A DNA stretch of 64,000 nucleotides from Anaeramoeba flamelloides (taxonomy: Eukaryota; Metamonada; Anaeramoebidae): positions 1,674,001 through 1,738,000 of the forward strand of contig JANTQA010000048.1 in assembly GCA_027625915.1 (NCBI GenBank), given 5' to 3'. How positions within the stretch are numbered: position 1 is the first letter of the stretch; each line of letters starts with the position of its first letter. The translations under genes and the position numbers were made by a program. This document shows positions 47,870-58,384 of this stretch, one piece after another. The notes beneath the pieces were generated by a model. That model saw nothing but the letters and a program-made list of their open reading frames with translations, did not search any database and was not told where the DNA came from.

Positions 47870-48110
47870 ATAATTTAAAATGGAAGGGTTCTATTTCTAT
47901 TTAAAACTCATTAATTTCATGGATTACTTAAACAGATATTATTCTCATAATTATGGAGAGAATAAAATAAAAACAAAATTTTGTAATTTATGCAAAAAAA
48001 AATTCAAAGCTAGAAAAAGATGGAGATATCAATCATTTTTTATGGAATAGTCCATTCTATAAAGAAAATCCAATAATTTGGAATAAATAATTAATTCAAA
48101 TTAATAAAAA
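47870..48110 (+). mobile_element. LINE relic, zinc-knuckle region
   Basis: The plus strand encodes INFMDYLNRYYSHNYGENKI, KTKFCNLCKK and, in a shifted frame, DINHFLWNSPFYKENPIIW. This is the same RT C-terminal zinc knuckle as at 6.2 kb; here the last Cys is Ser and there is a frame change. It is a short dead fragment. Confidence 0.7.
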
Positions 48111-48540
48111 CCATAAGAATAACATAATCGTTATTTGTACAAAGTTAAGAAAATAAACAAAATATTTTTCTTTCTGGGCGTTATAAATATCACCCACTCA
48201 AAAACAATATGTTACTCGTTGTTGAAACAACATGTGAAATCGCGTGAGTTATTAATTGTTGAAATAGTGAGGATCTTCAAGGAAAAAAAATAAAAACACA
48301 AAAAATAAAAAAAAATTCCCTTTTAGTTTTTCCTTCTTTTTATATCTTTAAAGCTAGATGAATTTTTGTATTATTTAAAACAATTTTTAAATAAGAGACT
48401 CTCAACTCAAAAAATAATATTTTCAAAATTTCAATCTTTTTAAAAAGTTATTTTCTTCATCCTTTTTAAACTCTCAAAATAGCTAACACGCATTAATAAC
48501 AACACATTTTAAAATTTATTTTTTTGTTGAAAAACATAAC

Positions 48541-48930
48541 TTATTTTTTTTTTTTGTATTTTTGAAGGGAGGAAATTAATTTCCTCTTACAGCTGTTAGG
48601 TTTTCCAGAATTCAAAAGAATTGAGTAAAATCTTAGATTTCACTCAATTCTTTTAAATTCTGGAAAACCTCGGCACTTTCCCTAATTTCTAAATTTTTGT
48701 TTAGAAATTTTAATAAAGAATCATAATTATCTTTTTCATCAGCTAATGATAAAATGAATAATGAATCTTTGTTTCGAATAATATAAAGGTATTATTCTTA
48801 TTATTTTTGTTAATTTGAATTAGTTTTTTAATCCAAATTGTTCGATTTTTTTCATAGAATGGGCAGTCCCATAATAGGATGTGCAGTTCCATAAAAAAAC
48901 ATAACTTATTAAGATCTAGAGAAAATTCAT
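48541..48930 (-). mobile_element. LINE 3' end fragment with one hairpin module
   Basis: On the minus strand the coding remnant reads DCPFYEKNRTIWIKKLIQIN and, in another frame, LADEKDNYDSLLKFLNKNLE. It is then interrupted by a single hairpin module (48595-48678) before AVRGN-type codons, a short 3' UTR and the tail (T-run at 48546-48565). It is 5' truncated. It is the cleanest example of hairpin insertion into the LINE C-terminus. Confidence 0.78.
48595..48678. repeat. Single hairpin module, near-perfect palindrome
   Basis: The left arm AGGTTTTCCAGAATTCAAAA with GAATTGAGTAAAATC is matched by the right arm GATTTCACTCAATTC and TTTTAAATTCTGGAAAACCT, with a three-base loop (TTA). About 35 bp per arm with few mismatches. 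The flanks are GCTGTT and CGGCACTTTCCC. Confidence 0.9.
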
Positions 48931-49307
48931 ATTTCTTCTATTCCCCAAACTCTTCTGTTTTTAATATTAAGACACAATTTCCAAGAACTGAGCTATTTAT
49001 TTCTCAAAAAAAAACAAAAAAAAAGAGAAAAATTCAATAATACTCATAATCAGTTGAGTATTATTAAGCAAAGATCTTTTTTCTAGGAATAACCAATATA
49101 AATAAGTCTAGAAAATTGGTTATTTTTTGTCAGTTTTTTTGGCTGAGCTTTCAAAAAAAAAAAATAATTTTCGTTATTTGAGTTTTATTATACAATTTCT
49201 ATGTTCTCCAAAAGAATTAATAAGAAAAACGATGCATTTAAAATGATTATTTAACTTGACCTTCCTAAATTAAGAAAAAACCTCACTTTTACAAATCTTT
49301 TCACCCT
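48931..49307. other. Intergenic DNA, nothing recognised
   Basis: AT-rich spacer between the LINE fragment and repeat J copy 2. No frame or repeat was recognised. Confidence 0.5.
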
Positions 49308-49404
49308 TTTAAAGTGTTGGAAAATGTTTGACAGGCTTTAAAATTGTTTGAAAGCTTTAAAAAGACCCAAAAGCATTGTAAAATTCATGAGATTTTTTGT
49401 AGTG
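49308..49404 (+). repeat. Repeat J, copy 2, downstream of PLPBP
   Basis: AAAGTGTTGGAAAATGTTTG, then AAAGACCCAAAAGCATTGTA and ATTCATGAGATTTTTTGTAG. It is inverted relative to copy 3 at 50479-50576, so the two copies bracket the PLPBP gene. Confidence 0.55.
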
Positions 49405-49717
49405 ACAATCTGGATTTTGGTTTCTGGCTCTAATTTATTTTTGTTTTGTTTTTTTTGCTCTTTTGATTTTACTTTTAATTAAAAAAAAAAACAAACAAAA
49501 AAAAGAAGCAAGGCTAAGTGCGATTGAAAACTAAAAGGAAACAAGAAGAAAATTTTGTCCCTTTTCAACATTTAAACACCAAGAATTAAAACAAAAGTGC
49601 ATTCTTTTATTTAGTTTGCCAACGTCACTCTTTGCTCTTCAAGAGAAAAATAATTGTCACGTTTGAAAAAAGTAAATCGGTTTAATATCAATAGAGCAAA
49701 TGAATCACATTTTGTGA
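49405..49717. other. 3' flank of PLPBP
   Basis: About 310 bp with an A-rich run near 49481 and no supported gene. It should contain the 3' UTR of the minus-strand gene. Confidence 0.5.
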
Positions 49718-50407
49718 TCAGTTGTAGTTTCTTTGACCAAAAATAAGAGAGCCGACTCTTACACAGGTACTTCCGTATTTGATTGCAGTTTCGTAATCAT
49801 TACTCATTCCCATTGACAACTCGATTTCATTCGAATCAATTTGCAAGCGCTTGCTAATTTGCTCTTTAAGTTGGCTGAGCCTCTTAAAATCGTTTTCTTG
49901 AGCAAAGAACCCGATCATCATGATCCCAACAAATTTAAGGTTTGGGCAGTCATTTAAAATAAATTGTATGATCTCATGGCAATTTTCTGGATCGCAACCG
50001 CTTTTGTTTTCCTCTCCTGAAGTGTTGATTTGGATCATCACCCTGAGTGGCTCTTCCCTTTCTTGGCAATGCTTATTTAAAAGTCTTGCAATTTTGATGG
50101 AATGGACAGTTTGCATCATATAAAGGTTTTTTGTTGAGCATAACAGCTTTGCTTTATTGGACTGCAAGTGGCCAATGAAATGCCACCTGATGTCAGATTT
50201 TTCGACCTCTTGTGCTTTTGTGTTAAGCTCTTTGACATAGTTTTCCCCAAAGTCACGGTGGCCGGCTTCGTATGCTTCAAGAACCAATTCTGCTGGCTTG
50301 ATCTTGGAAACAGCTAACAAGATAGGCTTTTTTGAAAAAGTTGTTTTTTCAAATTCAGTTGTTATTTTTTTTTGGATTGTAGCGATTCTTTCTTTGATTG
50401 TTGACAT
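49718..50407 (-). CDS. PLP homeostasis protein, YggS/PLPBP family
   Basis: An intact intronless frame of 229 residues, the usual length for this family. It binds pyridoxal 5'-phosphate without known catalysis and buffers vitamin B6 in the cytosol. The PLP lysine is in LLAVSKIKP (about residue 35). Other signatures are RDFGENYVKEL, WHFIGHLQSNKAK (the family motif), QTVHSIKIARLLN, INTSGEENKSG and LSMGMSNDYETAI followed by YGSTCVRVGSLIFG. It ends NYN before TGA. Compared with its surroundings it is GC-rich and lacks introns, unlike most recognised genes here. It is enclosed by inverted copies of repeat J. A bacterial or organellar origin is possible but the family is universal, so I do not claim transfer. 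Confidence 0.95.
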   Translation of the reverse strand: MSTIKERIATIQKKITTEFEKTTFSKKPILLAVSKIKPAELVLEAYEAGHRDFGENYVKELNTKAQEVEKSDIRWHFIGHLQSNKAKLLCSTKNLYMMQTVHSIKIARLLNKHCQEREEPLRVMIQINTSGEENKSGCDPENCHEIIQFILNDCPNLKFVGIMMIGFFAQENDFKRLSQLKEQISKRLQIDSNEIELSMGMSNDYETAIKYGSTCVRVGSLIFGQRNYN

Positions 50408-50478
50408 TAAGAGAAATCAAATTAAGAAAAAAAATTCAGACAAAAGTTTAAAAAAATGAAACTTTTTCATCATGATCC

Positions 50479-50576
50479 ATTACAGAACATCTCATGACTT
50501 TTTGAATGCTTTTGGATTTTTCAAAGCATTCAAAAGTGTTTTACAAAACTTTCAAGGACTTTCCAATACACTTAAA
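50479..50576 (-). repeat. Repeat J, copy 3, upstream of PLPBP
   Basis: On the minus strand: GTGTATTGGAAAGTCCTTG, then AATCCAAAAGCATTCAAAAA and GTCATGAGATGTTCTGTAAT. It lies about 70 bp upstream of the PLPBP ATG, in the same orientation relative to the gene as copy 1 is to the Rab gene. Confidence 0.55.
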
Positions 50577-51442
50577 AAAGGAACTGTGCTAAAAAACTGA
50601 AAGCCTTTTAAAAGATACGAGATTCTGTCGAAAATTTAAGAGCAACATCAATAACACACAAATTTAGTTTACTTATTTTATTTCACAACACTTTTGATTA
50701 TTTGAAATTGTTCCAAATTTTGATTGAAACAATTGAAAAGATCTAAATCTAATATATTTCAATTTAAAAAGTTTAGATAATTCAAACTTTTAAAAACTTT
50801 CAATTTACACAACCTTTTAGCTTTTTGATTTAGATAAAAATATTTTAAGAGGTTATTGAAAGATAACAAATATTTTATATTTGGATGACATTCAAAAATT
50901 TCAATTAAATTTCAATGGCTCTCTTTTATTTATTATTTTTTTTTAACTCTTCTTGGTCTCGTAACAACTTGTAAAAAGTATTTGAAATTTAAAAATACAA
51001 CAAAAGAATACTAGAGACTGAAATAATATAGACCTTTTGGGCTGAAAGTCCGGAAAATACCTGAAAGTATTTGCATAGATTGTGTTTTACTTGTTCTGAT
51101 CCTTTTTTTTGTGTATTCTATATATTGTAAAATTCCCAACACTTGAATAGATATTATTAATGAATCAAGATACGGAATTTTGAATTATTATTATAATAAG
51201 AAAATCACTAATTAAACAATTTAAAAAAGAATAAAAATTTCAAAAAAAAATTTAAAAAAAATTCTCAAATATATTGTTCTTTTTGTTTTTCCAATTTCTA
51301 AAAAAAAAAATACAAGATCATAATTTTCTAATATTTTTACTATTCTGAATTTTTATTAAACCTCAGATCTGAATTAAAGATTAATAACAAAATAAATTTA
51401 TTAACACATTAATATAATTTTAAATCATATATTTTAAATTTT
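50577..51442. other. Intergenic DNA, nothing recognised
   Basis: AT-rich spacer. A weak extension of repeat J (AAAGATACGAGATTCTGTCG near 50612) is visible. No other feature is supported. Confidence 0.45.
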
Positions 51443-51577
51443 ATGAAATTTAGGTCAATCCAGAGTAGATCAGGTATATATCATAAGATTGATACTAGTG
51501 AAACAACACCCCTTTTTATTGCTGAGCAATGGTTTTATGAAAATCTGATTGAATGTGTAAAAAATATTGAAAAATAA
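51443..51577 (+). CDS. 44-residue ORF or isolated exon
   Basis: ATG at 51443 to TAA at 51577 reads MKFRSIQSRSGIYHKIDTSE, then TTPLFIAEQWFYENLIECVK and NIEK. The block has more even base use than its flanks and looks protein-like. A possible acceptor (AAATTTAG) lies at its start, so it could be the terminal exon of an unseen gene or a fossil fragment. No family is recognised. Confidence 0.25.
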   Translation: MKFRSIQSRSGIYHKIDTSETTPLFIAEQWFYENLIECVKNIEK

Positions 51578-52849
51578 TTTACTTTTTTGATCAAATAACT
51601 ATCATAAAACCTGAAAAAAATTACGATACTGACACTTTGAAAATTTTCCTAGAATAGAAGAAAAATTGAGAGTAAAATATCTCTCTTGAAAATATCAATT
51701 TTTTTCACATATGTCAAGTAGAATTTAAATATATTAAATTTTTAAAAATTAAAGATCTTCCAAAGAGTAATATACTTATTAACTCGCATTAAAAATGTTG
51801 ATTAAATATTATAATTTTGGCTTTAGACATGAAAAATTTTTTATTAGATGGTATTTTTCTTCGAAATATCCTATTTTAGGTTTTTAATTATTGTAATAAA
51901 AGTATTTTTTTGATCAAAGTTAAAAATTTAGATAATTATAGAAATAGTAAAACATGGATTCTTTTCTTCACTTTTTAATAAATATATGAACAAAAACATT
52001 TTTTATCTAATTTCAGTTTCAATATATCAAAATTTTGGTAGTTAAAGTTTTCTAGATAAATAGATAAACAAATCTTTAATACAAAATGGGGAAATTTGAG
52101 TTTATTCACTATTTTTTAAGTTTTTCTCGCAGTTCAAACCTAATGCAAAAATCTGTAAGAGTCAAAAATTAATTTTCTATTTGAAAATATTGTGTTGCAT
52201 TAAAAGCCTAAAAATAATTATTTCATAGTTTCTAAACAGTTAATTATATAACAGATCTGAAAAAAATATTTTTTCAAAGTTTTTTGATTTTTTTTTCTTG
52301 ACAAATAAAGGAATAAAATTTTCTGAATTAATCGAGACTGTTGATTTATAAAAATTTTCAAAATTGAAAAGCTAGGGCTGAAAAATATTCTAATTTTTAT
52401 TTCTTTTCTTTTTCACATTTTTTTGCATATAATAAATTTTTCTCTTTCCATACTAATGAAAGTTTTTCATAATATTTATAATTTTTTCAACATTATTACT
52501 TGGGTAAAAACGCAAAATAAATTTGGAGTTTCAAGGGAATATAAAGTAATTATTTTGAATCAAATTTCTTAATTAAAATCAATATTATAATTTTTTTGGA
52601 TTTTTTATCCATTTATTAATTTGATTTTCCATTTTTTCACTAATAAAAGATTGTTTCTTCTTCTTTTTCTTCTTTATTAAAAAATAGAAAATAAAAATTG
52701 CCAATTATAAAATTCTAATTTTTATGGTAAATTTTTAGAGAAGAGAAATGATTATTTGAATTTAATTTATTTTTATATCGAATCGCCTAATAATAAGTTT
52801 AAATTCTATTGATTACGGCAACAAAATACTACACTTAAATGAACTTCTG
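51578..52849. other. Intergenic DNA, nothing recognised
   Basis: About 1.3 kb of AT-rich spacer with no supported frame, RNA gene or repeat copy. Confidence 0.5.
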
Positions 52850-53234
52850 TTGAGTAAGATATTGTATAAGTTGGGTGGTATAATATGAAGGTTTTGATCA
52901 TTTTAGTATAATTAACCTAAAAGGAAACAATCAACAACCTATTCAACACTCAAGACACAAAAAAAGTTTAAAATGAAGCTCTAACTTTTATTATTATTTT
53001 TTTTACTCTCCATCGTTTCAGAAAACTAAATTGAGTTTCAAATACTTCTAATGACTACTATTAAAATGTTCTTTTGACTACTATTTGAATTAGCGCTACA
53101 AATTAAGTCACATCAAAACTCTCTCTTTAACAGATTAAGAGCTTGAGCACTTAACCCTTATCAATAATAATAAGACTTTCTTTCATTTATTACTTTTCTT
53201 TCTCTTTTTCTTGCCGCTTTTTAGAAATAATTTA

Positions 53235-53428
53235 CAGTCAGTTTCACTTTTAAGGTACAAACTTTCAACAAAATATAAGGCACAAAAAAAATCCAAATTA
53301 AGGCAAAAAATTCAAATTCTAGTAAAATAAATTGTATAAAAAAAAATTCCAAATTTTTGCCTTAATTTGAGATTTTTTTGTGCCTTAAATTTCGTTGAAA
53401 GTTTCTACCTTAATAGTGAAACTGACTG
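53235..53428. mobile_element. T1 family MITE, copy 4, nested in element A
   Basis: A 194-bp element starting CAGTCAGTTTCACTTTTAAG and ending GTGAAACTGACTG, flanked by TA. Host sequence reads GAAATAATT-TA on the left and TA-TTCTTTTC on the right. Element A copy 1 (near 1101-1130, minus strand) has GAAATAATTTATTCTTTTC uninterrupted, which gives a direct empty site and shows that the target TA was duplicated. Confidence 0.92.
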
Positions 53429-53527
53429 TATTCTTTTCTTTTTTTAAAGAAAAGATATACTTTGAGCTGTAATATGGCTTCCATTATATTTAGGGTAAAA
53501 AAACCTAAAAAAATTTATAGTTTCTGG

Positions 53528-54106
53528 AAGTGCCGTCAAGCTCCTATCTTTTTTTTTCCAGAATTCAAAAGGATAAAGTAAATTTAAAGAATATACTCAA
53601 TTATTTTAATTTCTGGAAAAGCTAACCCCGTTTTTTGGTAATTTTTAAAATAAAATGAAAATTGAATTAATTTGCTTTTGATTCTTAAAAATGCACAAAA
53701 ACTAACAGAAGGTCCGTTATGTGCCCTGATTTTCTTGAGTTTTCTGTTTTGTTTTGAAGTGTTCTCGGTTTTCTTGAGGTTTTCAATTTTATTCGTGATA
53801 TGTTCTAGGTTTTTTTTTTACTTTTTGAATTAAACAAAACCTAAAGAAAATCTATTGATTTTATAAATAGATAACTCAAAAAACCTAACGAAAATCAATA
53901 TATTTTTTAAATAAACCGAAAACTCAAGAAAAGCTAAAGGCTTTTTTTTTAATTTGAGAAATAAACCGAAAATTAAATAAATTTTCAGTCTATTTCCCAA
54001 ATTAAAAAAAAACCTAACGGAGGTGCCTAGGTTTTCCAGAATTTAAAAGAATGGAGAAAAATCTTTGATTTTACCCAATTCTTTAAAAGTATGGAAAACC
54101 TAACGG
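53528..54106. repeat. Hairpin-module array inside element A copy 3
   Basis: Starts AAGTGCCGTCAAGCTCC and ends AAAACCTAACGG. It contains several palindromes, including AATTTGAGAAATAAACCGAA with its complement TCAGTCTATTTCCCAAATT, and TTTTCCAGAATTTAAAAG with its partner near 54080. The modules alternate with CTAACGAAAATC-type links. Confidence 0.8.
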
Positions 54107-54166
54107 CAAACAGGAGGTAATTTTGTTGAATCACTTCTTCTTAACAATAAAAAAAAAAAAAAAAAA

Positions 54167-54549
54167 TGTATTTTTTAATCAACTAATAGGAAGACAAAAC
54201 TTCAAAAGTGATAAATTGAAAAGAAAAGATTAATATTAAAAAAAAAAAAAAAAAAAAAAATATTAAATTAAATTATTTTTTTTTTATTTCTTAATTAATA
54301 CACAAAAATAAAAAATATTCAAATACGAATAGGTTCATATTAAAAAAAAAAAATTATCGAATAAAATTAATTATTCTAAAATTTACATCTCTTGCTATGT
54401 TTATGTGGTGTTATTGTTAATTATAAAGGTATGTATCTATATACATGTTTATTTTTTAGAAATAAATAGTCATATTCATTTTATTGTAAATCAAACAAAA
54501 AATTGTCAATCCAATATTTATAATACGAATTATAAACTTAATTTATTTA
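54167..54549. other. 3' flank of the DCN1-like gene
   Basis: Poly-A runs and AT-rich sequence. The plus-strand frame at 54405-54602 overlaps the end of the DCN1-like gene and is a shadow. Confidence 0.5.
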
Positions 54550-57267
54550 TTAATTCATATAGGAATAAAATTGGTCAAATAGTAAAGGCCAAGAGGAAGT
54601 GAGATCATAATTCTCCCATCCGTTGTTTGTTTCATCAATAAAATCTAAAAAAACTTTCCAAGTATCTCTTGTGATTACTCTTGCTTTATTTTCCTTCGAG
54701 TTCAAAAATCCAATCCAATTTTGAAATAATTTAAATTTCTTTTTTAAGACAATTTCCCAAAGAATCATTGCCGTTTCCATTGACATTGTCCTTTTCTCAG
54801 TTTCCTCCTTACCAAATTCAAAAACCCAATTATAAAATTGTTTAAATATTTGTTGATCATTCTCAATTTCTTCTCTAATTTGAAAATATTTCGTTTTTAT
54901 CTTTTCTAAAGAGTCGCACCTAATTAATTATTGAAAATAAATTTTAAAAAATTTCAAGATTAAAGAGAAAAAAATAAAGATTTAGAATTTTTAATATGGA
55001 TTAAAAATTAATATTGATCAAAAAATTATAACAAATTAAAATAAATTTTTTACTCAAGTTTTAAAAATCCTTCAACAAATTCGCTTTTTGTATACATTCC
55101 CATGATCTTGGCATCCAATTTCCAAGATACGATTAATGCGCCAACATCTAAAACATCAATTTCCAAATCTTTAAAAAATTGTTGAATTCCTTTGGCTTCA
55201 ATGTCACCAGACTTTTTATCTTTATATCTTTTGTACAGTCGAAGAATTCTTCTTTTGCTTGGCTTTTTCTTTTTGGTCTGAAAAACTAGAATAATAAATA
55301 GAAAAAATAATTTAAATAGATAAAAAAAATAGATAAAGAATTTTTAGTCACAGATAAATAATAATTTTTCATACATATTTCCTAAACGATCCTTTTCAAA
55401 AAGTGATAAAGTTATTTGATATTATTTGAGAGGAACTAAATTTTATTAAGAGGTGTTCCACAAAATATTTGGCTAACTCTTTATAATACTTTTCAAAACT
55501 GAGTTATCACCTTTTTAAAATGATTTTTGAAAAATTTTTATGCTTAAAATTATCGATTTGGCCATTGATTAATTATTTCTGTTTTTAGTTTTGACTTTTT
55601 TTTTTTTAATAAATACTTGTTTATTTTCTACCAACTTTGAATTTTTTTTAATAGACTAGTAAATAATGAAATTGGAAATTAATGTTTTTTAATTTTGTTT
55701 CTTTTATATTATTTTCACATACATGAAATCTCTGGTTTGTTTCAAGAAGGCGATATTTAATTTGAAAAGTTGGATCAATTAATACGAACAGATATAATTT
55801 AATTAATAACTCTCTTTATTTTATGTTCCATTAAAATTACTTTGATACAAATAATATATTTGTTGAACTAATTGAATTTTGAGTTGAGAGCTATTGTTAA
55901 ATTTTAAAATTTAGGTTTTTTTTTTGAAAATTTTTGCTTTTTGTCAAAAACCACATTTTTAGTGCTCGCCTTATTTCGAAATTTAACTTGAAAAGGTTAA
56001 AAAATCAACTTTTGAAGAAAACGAGGAGGAATTTCCACTTTATTTCAAAGTAATCTAGAGTTTAGTTCAAGGGTAACAAGATACTTGAAAATCAGGGGGG
56101 TGAAGTTTTCATAAGAGATCAAAAAAAATACTTTTTAATCTTGAATTGTTTTTTTTAAAATTTTTGAAAAGTTGGGATCAATAAATGATTTTTCAATTTT
56201 TCTTGTTTTACAGTTATTTTCCCATTAACAAATAAAAATTATTAATTCAATTTCCAAAATGAAGATTATTTATTACTGTTACAATCAAATTATCAGAGTA
56301 AAAAATTTGTCTTAGAGTTAAATAAAAAAGTTTAATTTTTGTCTAAAAAAATCATTTCTAAAAGATATTGAAAAGATCTTGGGATTTTCTTCTGCCTATA
56401 AATTAGAAAAATATTTTGGGATATATGAACTAAAAATTTTCATTTTTTTAATTCGAAAATAATAGTAATCTAAAATTTGTAATATTTTGGTTTTCATCGA
56501 ATAGAGAAATTTTTAAATCATTTTTTCAATTGATAACATTTGATTTCAGTTCTCTTAGAACATAAAATAAAGAGCTTCCTTACTGGAATTTGAATTATAA
56601 AAGGGAAAAATTTTCACTTGATTTCAAATAACCTTTTTCAAATATGTATATCCAAATAAGGCAACCTACTTCTTTGGAAAACTCTATTTAGGAAAGAAAA
56701 ATCTGGAAAAGGAAGTGAAAATTTTTTCCCGTTTAAATACAAATACCAGTAAAGTTATTTTGGTTTAGTTTTTGGTTTTACGATAAAAGTAGGTCAACAA
56801 AGTTTGTTACGTTTCAGAAATGACTTTTGAAAACTTTATTTGCTGAACTTTTTGTCAAGTGTCCTGGAGGCGTATTCCTCTTTTTAATTGTGGAATTTTT
56901 GGAAAAGGTTTTTGATCAATAGAGATTGAACACTACGTTTTTTACACTTCCATTTTTTGGTTATTTTTAGAATGAAAAGAGTTTGAAAAGAAAAGTCAAA
57001 ATTTCTCAAATACTTACACTTGAATCTTTTTTTTGTTTTTGCTGTTGTAATTTTCTTTGGCTGTTTGTTTGTTTCTGTCTTTGCCTTTTGGGTGTCTTCC
57101 AGTTTTAGTTCAAATTTGTTAACATTTTTCTCGAGTACCTTACTCAACAAAGGAGGAGAATCAGATCTTTTTTTTGTTTCGTTATGATAGGTTCGAAACG
57201 TCAAATTTCCAGATTCTTGGAGATAGGCTGAACACCAGCTATTCTTCTCAATATTTTTTGTTTCCAT
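54550..57267 (-). CDS. DCN1-like cullin neddylation protein, 3 exons
   Basis: Exons 57267-57018, 55285-55054 and 54919-54550 join in frame (introns of 1732 and 134 bp) to give 283 residues. Residues 1-95 are charged and unlike known UBA or myristoyl N-termini. Residues 95-283 form the DCUN1/PONY domain: ILRLYKRYKDKKSGDIEAKG, LDVGALIVSWKLDAKIMGMY, TKSEFVEGFLKLECDSLEKI, FKQFYNWVFEFGKEETEKRT, WEIVLKKKFKLFQNWIGFLN, ITRDTWKVFLDF and SWPLLFDQF. The family promotes attachment of NEDD8 to cullins with a Ubc12-type E2, activating cullin-RING ubiquitin ligases. An I family MITE sits in intron 1. The first intron's acceptor is chosen as CTAG before TTTTTCAGACC, because it alone keeps phase with the GTAAGT donor. 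Confidence 0.92.
56583..56749. mobile_element. I family MITE, copy 3, in the DCN1-like intron
   Basis: 167 bp, TA-flanked, starting CTGGAATTTGAATTATAAAA and ending with the inverted GTTTAAATACAAATACCAG. The inner blocks GGGAAAAATTTTCACTT and AAGTGAAAATTTTTTCCC are intact. Confidence 0.82.
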
Positions 57268-58384
57268 TTCCCTACAGAATATTTTACAAGAAAAAAGAAT
57301 TGGAAAATTTATTAAACATTTTGAAAATTTGGAAAAATAATTTCACAAAGAGAACGCTACCTTTGAAAAGAGCAATTTAAAACTTGAAAAGCTTTTGGTT
57401 GGGAGACGTAATTTTGTTTGGTTGACTATTTATATTTTGAGAATAAGAAAGTGAAGAAATTTCAGAAGTAAGTTGGAGACATAAAAAAAGAAAAACTTAA
57501 AAAAGAAAAATACCATCTTTTAAATTTAAGCAAATAAAAAAAAAATAAACAATTAAGAAAGAGCAAAAAGAGTTAGAATCGAAAAAATCTCCATAAAAGA
57601 ATTTTTATCAAACGTCTTCTCTTTGGTTCTCTTCCTTTTTTCAGAATTTTCTTTTCAACTTTTTCCTTCTAATTGATTAAGTTAATTCTAAACAAAAAAA
57701 TTCGGAATTAATTATTGTTGTTCTGAGAAAAAAGAGTGGTCTATTTTTTCTGTCAATTGTCGTAAAAAGTTAAAAAGAAAATTCTTTTTTAATTTTTGAT
57801 GAATTTGAGTTGTGAATGAAATTAAAACAGAATTGGTTTGTAAACTTTTTTTTTTAATGAACAAAAGAATTTTCGGTAATTCCGTATTTACAAATGCAAA
57901 TAAAATTTTTCTTCAAAAAAAAAAAAAACAGATCAAAATAATCAAGTATATAAAAGCAACTATTTCAGATGACCAAAATCGACTTCTAAATATAAAACAG
58001 CCAGACACGAGTCTTTTCTGGATCCTTCAAATTTTTTCGGGTTTGGTCAATTAAAAATTGTTTTTATAGATTGACGAGCAATTCAAAAACTTTTACCAAA
58101 TCTTGAAATTGTAAAACAAAGTCAAAATCTGATTACCAAAAGCCAAACTTTCTTTTAAAATTGTTTTCCCAGAAATGAATTACTGGTTTTTAAAAGTCTT
58201 ATCGAAGGTTTAACATTTTCGAAAAATTATATTTCAACAAATTTTCTAATTATTTCAAAGAAAAAATATTTTTTTTAAAATGAAAGAAATCTTATTTACC
58301 TTTTTGAAAGGAAGAAAAAATAATACCCTTAAAAATTAAACCAATCAGTTTTGTATTGAACTTGATTAAAAAAAAATTACAATT
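57268..58384. other. Upstream of the DCN1-like gene, no firm gene
   Basis: The first part should hold the promoter. A plus-strand frame at 57812-58054 starts at GTG and includes SDDQNRLLNIKQPDTSLFWI; it could be a coding fossil but lacks an ATG start and is interrupted by a poly-Lys run, so I do not list it as a gene. Confidence 0.4.

Larger units (their letters stand above)
52850..54166 (+). repeat. SINE-like element A, copy 3 (MITE and hairpins inside)
   Basis: Shares GGAAACAATCAACAACCTAT on the left, GAAAAGATATACTTTGAGCT in the middle, and AACAGGAGGTAATTTTGTTG plus a poly-A tail on the right with copies 1 and 2. It is enlarged by a T1 MITE (53235-53428) and a hairpin array (53528-54106). 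Removing both leaves an element of roughly the size of copy 1. Confidence 0.7.

Noticed and set aside
57812-58054. 80-codon frame between the DCN1-like gene and repeat G
   Set aside because: GTG start, poly-Lys from an A-run and no family resemblance; possibly a fossil but unsupported.
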